From Bacillus sp. V3B (GTDB taxonomy: Bacteria; Bacillota; Bacilli; Bacillales; Cytobacillaceae), in assembly GCF_024494465.1 (NCBI RefSeq), contig NZ_JAETXM010000001.1, forward strand, positions 248,001 through 312,000: a stretch of 64,000 nucleotides of DNA, read 5' to 3'. The position numbers and the translations under genes are program-made. Numbering within the stretch: position 1 is the first letter of the stretch; the number at the start of each line of letters is the position of its first letter. Shown here piece by piece: positions 57,454 to 64,000 of the stretch. The notes under the pieces were generated by a model. That model ran no database searches. It saw only the letters and a program-made list of their open reading frames with translations, and had not been told where the DNA came from.

Positions 57454-57969
57454 ATGAATGAAAGCAGGAAACAAATTATTATAAAAGAAATTGTTAATTG
57501 GAAGGAGAATCATCTGCTTCCAGAACATTATTGTGATTTCTTACTTGCTTTATACACTGAAGGAAACGGCTTACAAGAAAAAAATAATGTATTTAAGCGA
57601 AAATATCTTTTTCTTTTGTTTCTCTTTATTCCAGTCATTATGTTTTTACTATATTTTACTGAATTATCTCTCATTTTGCAAATGGTCTTTTCTTCCACTT
57701 TGATATTTATTGGAATTTATTTGGTTTTTCTTTTTTTAAAAAAGGGCTTGTTATTTCAAATTCCTCTAATTGTTTCGGCTTTTATCTTATTATTTGTCTC
57801 TGTTAAAATAACGTTAAATCTATTTCCCGAAAATTATATTAGTCTTTATGTTGTTTTAGGATTAAACTGTTTTTTATGGCTTGCTAGTGGTTGGAAATTA
57901 AAGCAACTTTATTTTACCATTTCTGGGATTCTTGGACTATTATTAGTAGTCGGCTTCGTTTTTGTGTAG
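57454..57969 (+). CDS. Unidentified membrane protein
   Basis: I do not recognise this family. The protein has 171 residues: a polar N-terminal segment of about 48 residues (ending TEGNGLQEKNNVFKRKY) that resembles the soluble head of DUF2157-like proteins, then about five hydrophobic helices (roughly 49-67, 70-94, 98-122, 128-146, 149-171) with almost no loops. The codon usage and AT-rich composition look like the neighbours. The ATG at 57454 follows GATGTGAG, a weak ribosome binding site. It stands alone after the sigA terminator. Confidence 0.6.
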   Translation: MNESRKQIIIKEIVNWKENHLLPEHYCDFLLALYTEGNGLQEKNNVFKRKYLFLLFLFIPVIMFLLYFTELSLILQMVFSSTLIFIGIYLVFLFLKKGLLFQIPLIVSAFILLFVSVKITLNLFPENYISLYVVLGLNCFLWLASGWKLKQLYFTISGILGLLLVVGFVFV

Positions 57970-58050
57970 AAAATATGTTTAACGAGCATGACACTCCCTT
58001 TTCTGTCATAAAATTGAATGCGTATACAGTCATTCATTAGGGGGATGGTT

Positions 58051-59190
58051 ATGAATTTTGATCTTACTACAGAACAGAAAATGATAAAGAAAACGATAAA
58101 AGAATTTGCTGATGAAGAAGTTGCTCCAGGAGCACTTGAGAGAGATCGGAAAAAGGAATTTCCATTACCTATTTTTAAGAAATTATCTCAGCTAGGAATG
58201 CTGGGGCTCCCTTTTCCTGAAAAATATGGTGGTGCTGGAGCTGATACGATTAGCTTTGCAATCGTAACGGAAGAACTAAGCCGAGCCTGTGGATCAACAG
58301 GGATCACGTATTCAGCTCACATTTCTTTAGGTGGTGCTCCGATTCATTTATTTGGAACAGAGGAACAGAAGCAAAATTATCTTATTCCAATCTGTACGGG
58401 AGAGAGCCTTGGTGCATTTGGTTTAACAGAACCAAGTGCGGGATCAGATGCAAGCGGAACGAAAACGATGGCAATCCAAAAAGACGGAGAATATATTATT
58501 AATGGAAATAAATGCTTCATAACCAATGCAGGCTATGCCAAATTTTTAGCGATCACGGCTGTGACAGGCCAGTCAAACGATAGAAAAGAAATCAGCGCTA
58601 TTATTGTCCCGACAGATTCACCTGGTTTTACGGTATTGGATTATTATGAAAAGATGGGCTTGCAGGCTTCTAATACAACTGAACTTGTACTACAAGATGT
58701 ACATGTTTCTACTGATCATTTGTTAGGAAAAAAAGGAGAAGGATTTAAGCAGTTTTTAGCAACCCTAGATGGTGGACGAATTGGGATTGGTGCAATGGCT
58801 GTTGGGATCGCACAGGCAGCATACGAAAAAACACTTCAGTATGCTAAGGAGAGGAAGCAATTTGGTCATTCTTTAACCTATTTTCAAGCGATACAGTTTA
58901 AGTTAGCTGACATGGCGCTGAAAATAGAATTAGCGAGAAATATGGTGTATAAAGCAGCCTGGTTGAAAGATCATGAGCGACCTTTTGGAAAGGAAGCTGC
59001 TATGTGTAAACTTTATGCTTCTGAAATATGTATGGAAGTAACGAATCAAGCCGTACAAATCCATGGTGGGTATGGTTATATGAAAGATTATCATGTTGAA
59101 AGATATATGCGAGATGCAAAATTAACAGAAATCGGAGAAGGAACATCCGAAATTCAACGTTTAGTGATTGCACGTCAGATTGGCTGTTAA
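58051..59190 (+). CDS. Acyl-CoA dehydrogenase
   Basis: FAD enzyme that oxidises short- or branched-chain acyl-CoA to enoyl-CoA, passing electrons to ETF. The 379 residues contain the family signatures FGLTEPSAGSDASG (about 123-136) and YGYMKDYHVERYMRDAK. The EGTSEIQR loop near the C-terminus should carry or neighbour the catalytic glutamate. The ATG at 58051 follows AGGGGGATGG. An in-frame ATG-less extension upstream was rejected. The substrate cannot be told from sequence. It is a lone catabolic gene among housekeeping genes. Confidence 0.9.
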   Translation: MNFDLTTEQKMIKKTIKEFADEEVAPGALERDRKKEFPLPIFKKLSQLGMLGLPFPEKYGGAGADTISFAIVTEELSRACGSTGITYSAHISLGGAPIHLFGTEEQKQNYLIPICTGESLGAFGLTEPSAGSDASGTKTMAIQKDGEYIINGNKCFITNAGYAKFLAITAVTGQSNDRKEISAIIVPTDSPGFTVLDYYEKMGLQASNTTELVLQDVHVSTDHLLGKKGEGFKQFLATLDGGRIGIGAMAVGIAQAAYEKTLQYAKERKQFGHSLTYFQAIQFKLADMALKIELARNMVYKAAWLKDHERPFGKEAAMCKLYASEICMEVTNQAVQIHGGYGYMKDYHVERYMRDAKLTEIGEGTSEIQRLVIARQIGC

Positions 59191-59243
59191 GTCGCTAAAT
59201 AAATGTCAAATAGAGAAAAAGAGAATATAGTTAGGTGAGATCA

Positions 59244-59279
59244 TAAACCTTCATTCAAAAAGGATGAAGGTTTATTTTG
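59244..59279 (+). terminator. Terminator after the acyl-CoA dehydrogenase gene
   Basis: Ten-bp stem AAACCTTCAT/ATGAAGGTTT with a nine-base loop, then ATTTTG. Confidence 0.75.
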
Positions 59280-59313
59280 TGGACGAATTGTGATGAAAGT
59301 TACCGTAAAGACT

Positions 59314-59341
59314 TTAACAATTCTTATTTTTCGAGTAAAAT
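59314..59341 (+). promoter_or_regulatory. Possible SigA promoter of cccA
   Basis: TTAACA (59314-59319), 16-base spacer, TAAAAT (59336-59341), about 60 bases before cccA. Confidence 0.4.
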
Positions 59342-59403
59342 AGGAATTGTTTAAATATATTACTTAATTCTAAATGTTCCTACATAAGGAGAGGGGAAAT
59401 GTT

Positions 59404-59778
59404 ATGAAACGGAATCCAATTATGCCGTTTGTAGTCATTATGGTTATTGGTGTACTAGCTATGTTCCTTATATCATTTAAAGGAATTGGTGACTCAAAAG
59501 ATTTGGCTGCTGAATTAGAAGGAGGTGGCAAGGAGCAGACAGAACAAGCGACGGCAACTCCTGAGGAAATTTATCAGAAAAGCTGTATTGGCTGTCATGG
59601 TGAACAATATGAGGGCGCATCTGCTCCTGCCTTAACAGGTGTCGGTGACAGACTATCAAAAGAAGAAATTGAGGATGTTGTTGTAAATGGTAGAACTGGT
59701 GAAAAAGGTGTTATGCCAGGGGGCTTAGTTCCAGCAGAAAAAGCCAGTGACATGGCAGACTGGCTATCGGGTCTATAA
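59404..59778 (+). CDS. cccA: Cytochrome c-550 (CccA)
   Basis: Membrane-anchored c-type cytochrome that carries electrons on the outer face of the cytoplasmic membrane. One N-terminal membrane helix (about residues 6-24), an acidic linker, then a heme domain with CIGCH (about 61-65) and the axial methionine probably in GVMPGG. It has 124 residues. The order sigA ... cccA-trmK-yqfO is as in B. subtilis. Confidence 0.95.
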   Translation: MKRNPIMPFVVIMVIGVLAMFLISFKGIGDSKDLAAELEGGGKEQTEQATATPEEIYQKSCIGCHGEQYEGASAPALTGVGDRLSKEEIEDVVVNGRTGEKGVMPGGLVPAEKASDMADWLSGL

Positions 59779-59834
59779 ATAAGAGAAGAATTAGGTTGAA
59801 CGAGTAACCGTATTCATGATATGAATTATATTTT

Positions 59835-59863
59835 GTCCTTTGCATATGCAAGGGACTTTTTCT
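59835..59863 (+). terminator. Terminator after cccA
   Basis: GTCCTTTGCA/TGCAAGGGAC stem (one G-U pair, two-base centre) followed by TTTTTCT, about 56 bases after the cccA stop. Confidence 0.75.
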
Positions 59864-59926
59864 ATACTTAAAAGGGAGGAGAATAAGCAAGTAATTAAAC
59901 AAATATGAAGATTAAGTGGTGAAGGA

Positions 59927-60637
59927 ATGAATAGTGAGAAATTATCAAACCGTTTAGAAACTGTTGTAAAATACATACCAAGAGGCTTGCGATTGGCAGA
60001 TATTGGATCAGACCATGCGTATTTACCTTGTTACGCCATTCAAAAAGGGGTTATCCCATTTGCCATTGCTGGTGAAGTCGTTGAAGGTCCATTTCAGTCT
60101 GCTAAACAGCAAGTAGAGGATTTAGGGTTAACAGACAAGATATCAGTTCGTAAGGGCAATGGTTTAGCTGTAATCAAAAAAGGAGAAGTAGATTGTATCA
60201 CGATTGCGGGAATGGGGGGAGCCCTCATTACGAGTATTTTGGAAAAGGGGAAGGATAAACTAGCCCATGTGAAACGATTGATTCTTCAGCCAAATATTAG
60301 TGCTATTTCGATTCGGATTTGGTTGCGAGAGAACGGTTGGATACTAGTAGCTGAAGAGATTTTAGAAGAAGATGAAAAAATATATGAAATCCTTGTAGCT
60401 GAAAAAGGGAATGAGAAGGCTTCCGATAAAAACACCTTAGAAAAAAGTTTATTATTTGGTCCTTTTTTACTGGAACAAAAAAGCCTTACTTTCCAAAAGA
60501 AATGGTTAGCAGAAAAAAGAAATTGGATAAACATTTTGAATCAACTTGAAAAGGCATCAAGTACAGAAGAAAATAGAGTAAAAAAACAGGAATTAACTAA
60601 TAAAATTAGGTTAGTGGAGGAGGAATTGGAAAATTGA
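59927..60637 (+). CDS. trmK: tRNA (adenine-22-N1)-methyltransferase TrmK
   Basis: Methylates A22 in the D-loop region of bacterial tRNAs (YqfN in B. subtilis). The Rossmann SAM motif is ADIGSDHAYLP (about residues 21-31), followed by ITIAGMGG and LILQPN. A C-terminal coiled-coil tail follows. It has 236 residues. It overlaps yqfO by four bases. Confidence 0.95.
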   Translation: MNSEKLSNRLETVVKYIPRGLRLADIGSDHAYLPCYAIQKGVIPFAIAGEVVEGPFQSAKQQVEDLGLTDKISVRKGNGLAVIKKGEVDCITIAGMGGALITSILEKGKDKLAHVKRLILQPNISAISIRIWLRENGWILVAEEILEEDEKIYEILVAEKGNEKASDKNTLEKSLLFGPFLLEQKSLTFQKKWLAEKRNWINILNQLEKASSTEENRVKKQELTNKIRLVEEELEN

Positions 60638-61749
60638 AGAAAATAAATGGACATGAGATGATTCAATTATTTGAGCAATTTGCACCCAAGAAATATGCAA
60701 TGGAAGGTGACAAAGTCGGGTTACAAATTGGCCGTTTAAACAAACCTTTACGCCGTGTCATGATTGCTCTTGATGTGCTCGAAGAAGTGGTAGACGAAGC
60801 AATTGAAAAGGAAGTTGATCTCATTATTGCTCATCATCCACTCATCTATCGCCCTTTACAAAATATTACGACAGATAAACTTCCAGGAAGAATGATCGAA
60901 AAGTTATTAAAGAATGAAATTGCTGTGTATGCTGCACATACAAATCTGGATGTTGCTAAAGGTGGAGTAAACGATTTATTAGCAGAGGCCTTACAATTAT
61001 CTCATACAGAAGTTCTCGTCCCAACACATGAAGTCAAGTTAAAAAAGCTTGTTGTTTATGTCCCTGCTACGGAGAGTCACCAAGTGAAGGATGCACTTGG
61101 TAACGTAGGAGCAGGGGCGATTGGAAACTATAGTCATTGTCAATTTTCTACGTCTGGAATAGGGCAGTTCCTACCGGGAGAAGAAGCGAATCCACATATC
61201 GGTCAGAATGGAAAGATCGAACAAGTGGAGGAAGAAAAGATTGAAACGATTTTTCCAGATTATTTAGAGAAAAAAGTATTACAAGCTATGATTAAAGCCC
61301 ATCCATATGAAGAAGTTGCTTATGATATTTACTCTTTAGATAATAAAGGAGAAACACTTGGGCTTGGTAGAATGGGAAAAATCAAAGAGATGACCTTAGG
61401 CGAGTTTGTTCATAAGGTTAAAAAAGCACTCGACGTACCAACTGTTCGTATTGTCGGGGATTTACAAGCAAAGGTGAAAAAAGTAGCCGTTCTTGGCGGT
61501 GATGGAAATAAATATATTTCATCTGCCAAATTTAAAGGAGCGGATGTCTATATTACAGGTGATTTATACTATCATGTGGCACATGATGCCATGATGATGG
61601 GCTTAAATGTAATAGATCCTGGTCACAATGTGGAGAAAGTGATGAAAAAAGGTGTTACTCATTATTTAACAAAGCTGTGTACTGAAAAAGACTATGATGT
61701 TCATATTTTTCCTTCTGAGAAAAATACAGAACCATTTCAATTTGTATAA
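60634..61749 (+). CDS. yqfO: Nif3-like dinuclear metal protein YqfO
   Basis: Hexameric NIF3-family protein of unknown function with two metal ions per subunit. Metal-ligand segments IIAHHPLIY (about residue 66), AAHTNLDVA and GDLYYHVAHDA are present, and a PII-like/CutA-like insertion lies in the middle (about 135-230). It has 371 residues. The TTG at 60634 overlaps the trmK stop, with GGAGGAATTGG upstream. Confidence 0.94.
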   Translation: MKKINGHEMIQLFEQFAPKKYAMEGDKVGLQIGRLNKPLRRVMIALDVLEEVVDEAIEKEVDLIIAHHPLIYRPLQNITTDKLPGRMIEKLLKNEIAVYAAHTNLDVAKGGVNDLLAEALQLSHTEVLVPTHEVKLKKLVVYVPATESHQVKDALGNVGAGAIGNYSHCQFSTSGIGQFLPGEEANPHIGQNGKIEQVEEEKIETIFPDYLEKKVLQAMIKAHPYEEVAYDIYSLDNKGETLGLGRMGKIKEMTLGEFVHKVKKALDVPTVRIVGDLQAKVKKVAVLGGDGNKYISSAKFKGADVYITGDLYYHVAHDAMMMGLNVIDPGHNVEKVMKKGVTHYLTKLCTEKDYDVHIFPSEKNTEPFQFV

Positions 61750-61807
61750 ACTATGTAGGACAGTTTTTAATTAAGACACAGTGTTGAAAAATGTTTTAAT
61801 GCAAGGA

Positions 61808-61855
61808 AAGAGGCTCCTCCATAAGGTATTTGAAACCTTATGGGAGAGCCTCTTT
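61808..61855. terminator. Bidirectional terminator between yqfO and ispH
   Basis: AAGAGGCTC..CCATAAGGT against ACCTTATGG..GAGCCTCTT with a single internal mismatch, and A and T runs at the two ends. It ends both converging genes. Confidence 0.88.
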
Positions 61856-61872
61856 TGTTAATAAAGATAGGA

Positions 61873-62814
61873 TTAGCCTTTTTTAACTCTCGGAAGAATT
61901 TTATTTAACGGTACATTATTTTCCTTCATCCATGTTGATTCATTAGATGGATCAAAGCCTTCTAAGAATGTGATCACTTCTTTTGTTATAGGTGTCGGAG
62001 TGGAGGCACCTGATGTGACGGCAACGGTTTCCGCGTTCATAATCCAATCGAGTTCAAGTTCAGAAATATCTGCAATACGATAAGCTTTTGTATGGGCAAT
62101 TTCTTCTGATACTTGGGCGAGACGATTTGAATTATTACTTCTTGGATCTCCAACGACAATTAATACATCCGCTTCACCTGCTTGCTCAGCAACCGCTTCT
62201 TGTCTGATTTGAGTAGCAAGACAAATTTCTTTTTCGAATTCAGCATGAGGGTACTTTTCTTCTATTTTTTCCATAATATGCAAAACGTCCCACTGACTCA
62301 TTGTTGTTTGATTAGTAACGATTATTTTTTTTGCATCAATGGTTAGGTTTTCAACATCTTCTTCGTTTGCAACAAGATGAACGATATGGGGTGCGACGCC
62401 AACGGCTCCTTCTGGCTCTGGATGGTTTCTTTTCCCGATATAAATGATTGTATAGCCTTCTTTTTCTTTTTGTCGGATTAAGTCATGGGTTCTGGTTACA
62501 TCAGGGCAGGTAGCGTCAATGGTGACAAGTCCCTTTTGTTTGGCAATTTCCCGTACCTCTGGTGAAACACCATGAGCAGTGAAAATAACTGTGCCGCTAT
62601 TTACCTTTTCAATGATGTCCTTACGGTTATGTCCATCTAATGTAATAATGCCTTCCTCTTCAAATGCATCTGTAATGTGTTTATTATGGACAATCATACC
62701 TAATATATATATTGGACGTGGTAACGATTTATCTAATGCCGCATTGCGGGCAATCACCATAGCATCTACAACTCCATAGCAATACCCTCGTGGCGCAATT
62801 TTAAGTACATTCAT
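61873..62814 (-). CDS. ispH: 4-hydroxy-3-methylbut-2-enyl diphosphate reductase
   Basis: Last enzyme of the MEP isoprenoid pathway (LytB), an iron-sulfur reductase giving IPP and DMAPP. The three cluster cysteines are in RGYCYGV (Cys12), DATCPDV and EICLATQ. The active-site segments [10 protein letters not shown] and TSGASTPTP are present. The start at 62814 gives [10 protein letters not shown] and 313 residues and follows AGGAGAG on the minus strand. Upstream in-frame ATGs are not supported by homologues. Confidence 0.96.
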   Translation of the reverse strand: MNVLKIAPRGYCYGVVDAMVIARNAALDKSLPRPIYILGMIVHNKHITDAFEEEGIITLDGHNRKDIIEKVNSGTVIFTAHGVSPEVREIAKQKGLVTIDATCPDVTRTHDLIRQKEKEGYTIIYIGKRNHPEPEGAVGVAPHIVHLVANEEDVENLTIDAKKIIVTNQTTMSQWDVLHIMEKIEEKYPHAEFEKEICLATQIRQEAVAEQAGEADVLIVVGDPRSNNSNRLAQVSEEIAHTKAYRIADISELELDWIMNAETVAVTSGASTPTPITKEVITFLEGFDPSNESTWMKENNVPLNKILPRVKKG

Positions 62815-63011
62815 CTCTCCTGACCCCCATTTATCTACTGTATCTCTCATTTTATTATAGTAAACAATAGACAATTATACAAAAACCAAAATCAAACAGT
62901 TTTAGACTGTAAAAAAATGAATAAATACTTTGTTGATAAGTGAAGGTAATAAATAAGTAACAAAATAACAAGGCGAATCAAAAAAAGAATGCCGATATCA
63001 GCACTCTTGTC

Positions 63012-63575
63012 TTATATATATAATTTAGGTGTAGACGGTGAAGGGGACTTTTTTCTTGGAATGGGTAATTCTTGATCAGAGGTAATCGTATGCTTGTTTG
63101 AGCTTTGATGATTACTTTCAGTTACGGATTCTTCATTAGAGGTTGTATTATTTTTATCCGTTTCTGTGGAATCCGGTGCATCCTTAAATCCACGATAGAG
63201 CTTCCACATAGCAGGAAGGTTTTTTACGATCGGACCATACTGTTGGATCATCGGACCCATTTGTTGTGCGGTAGTTAATACTTTTTGTGTATTGGTTAAA
63301 AATCCATTAATGGAGGAGGGATTAGTTAATGTTTTTAATAGTGATCCACCGCTAGCGGCATTTTGAGGTCCGAATGCTCGTGTGGCGTTCATACTCTGTC
63401 CTGCACCCACTTGATTTCCTTTGCCAAGCAGTTTAGAAAGGAGTCCGCTGCCTCCTTGACGCATTTGTGGTACTCTTCCCATTCTTGGGTTTACAGGTGG
63501 TCTTCCACGATAGGGACCAAAATGATGAGATGTCATTCTTGGTTGTTGCATAGGACCATGATATCGGGGCATCAT
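63012..63575 (-). CDS. yqfQ: VrrA/YqfQ family protein
   Basis: Low-complexity protein of 187 residues related to VrrA of the B. cereus group and YqfQ of B. subtilis, which is associated with spores. The N-terminus is rich in Pro, Arg, Gln, His and Gly (MMPRYHGPMQQPRM). It is followed by a conserved middle (about 75-130, FLTNTQKVLTTAQQMGPMIQQ, WKLYRGFKDA) and a Ser/Thr/Lys-rich tail. The ATG at 63575 has GGAGG seven bases upstream on the minus strand. The ispH-yqfQ-cshB neighbourhood is conserved. Confidence 0.85.
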   Translation of the reverse strand: MMPRYHGPMQQPRMTSHHFGPYRGRPPVNPRMGRVPQMRQGGSGLLSKLLGKGNQVGAGQSMNATRAFGPQNAASGGSLLKTLTNPSSINGFLTNTQKVLTTAQQMGPMIQQYGPIVKNLPAMWKLYRGFKDAPDSTETDKNNTTSNEESVTESNHQSSNKHTITSDQELPIPRKKSPSPSTPKLYI

Positions 63576-63856
63576 GTTTTTTCCTCCTTTCTTCTCAACC
63601 TTTATTATATGAAAGGAATTATCTAAGATTGATCCTATCCCACTTGGATTCTTGGAACATTCTCTTATAGGGTATGCACTTTTATTTATTTTGTTTGTGA
63701 CTAATGCGGAGAAACTGGATCATTTTGATTCGGAAATAAAGGGTGTTCATTCTGTATCAAATTGATTATAATAAAATGATGGGCATAAAAAGGCTGATTT
63801 GATCGTACTTTGGCTATAATGTTACTGCATGTTTGAAATTTAAAGGAGCTAAATAG

Positions 63857-64000
63857 ATGACGGAAACAAAATTTGAGCGTTTCAACTTAAAACCATTTAT
63901 TATAAAAGCAGTGAAAGAACTAGGTTTTTATGAGCCTACTGAAATACAAGAGCGTTTAATACCGACCGTATTAAAAGGTGAAAGTGCTATAGGGCAGTCA
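63857..64000 (+). CDS. cshB: DEAD-box RNA helicase CshB, 3'-truncated
   Basis: Only the first 48 codons are in the window. The Q motif is seen (FERFNLKPFII, GFYEPTEIQERLIPTVLKGE), ending just before motif I, which would begin GQSQTGTGK. Position after yqfQ supports CshB (YqfR), a cold-shock RNA helicase, over other DEAD-box paralogues. The ATG at 63857 follows AAAGGAG. The 280-base gap to yqfQ holds a TATAAT but no clear -35. Confidence 0.85.
   Translation, partial: MTETKFERFNLKPFIIKAVKELGFYEPTEIQERLIPTVLKGESAIGQS

Overview
The window is a stretch of core chromosome from an endospore-forming, AT-rich Bacillaceae species (Bacillus sensu lato). The evidence is the near-complete run of B. subtilis-like neighbours and the sporulation genes sigK, sda, gpr, spoIIP, yqxA, yqfC and yqfD. 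Competence genes (comER, comEA-EB-EC), a CIRCE/HrcA heat-shock operon and a glycine T-box point the same way. The species cannot be named from the sequence alone. Most genes lie on the + strand. The window opens inside a U32-family gene and closes inside a DEAD-box helicase gene.

Layout. 1-8.6 kb: trhP2 (partial), greA, pbpI, yrrS, yrzA, an uninterrupted sigK, yrhC, mtnN, then the phosphatidylethanolamine genes pssA and psd in divergent orientation. 8.6-14.5 kb: the tiny checkpoint gene sda, a cluster of DnaA boxes, and the operon yqeG-yqeH-aroE-yhbY-nadD-yqeK-rsfS-yqeM. 14.6-21.3 kb: comER, comEA-comEB-comEC, yqzM, holA, rpsT. 21.5-26.5 kb: gpr, spoIIP, yqxA, lepA. 26.6-37.2 kb: hemW, then hrcA-grpE-dnaK-dnaJ-prmA-rsmE-mtaB and rpsU-yqeY. 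37.4-42.6 kb: a SigW-type promoter, a short nfeD, floA, yqfB, yqfC, yqfD, phoH. 43-48.4 kb: pgpH, ybeY, dgkA, a relic of cdd, era, yqzL, recO. 48.4-53.6 kb: T-box, glyQ, glyS, ccpN, ppsR. 53.8-57.4 kb: broken yqxD, dnaG, sigA. 57.4-64 kb: an unidentified membrane protein, an acyl-CoA dehydrogenase, cccA, trmK, yqfO, ispH, vrrA/yqfQ and the start of cshB.

The genes cluster by theme: ribosome assembly and translation (yqeH, yhbY, rsfS, rpsT, rpsU, lepA, era, ybeY, prmA, rsmE, glyQS), replication and its link to sporulation (sda, DnaA boxes, holA, dnaG, sigA), DNA uptake, protein folding, and spore formation.

I found no mobile element with a transposase, no prophage, no CRISPR array and no defence or secretion island. 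The points worth a second look are small-scale. They are a C-terminal relic of cdd overlapping the start of era; a yqxD gene with a frameshift and no ordinary start codon, overlaid by a SigH-type promoter; two terminator-like hairpins whose 3' arm contains the next gene's ribosome binding site; a family of interspersed palindromic repeats; a DnaA-box cluster next to sda; and an nfeD gene without its protease domain behind a near-ideal SigW promoter. Several genes expected from B. subtilis gene order (udk, mccA, mccB, yrrT, cdd) are missing here.
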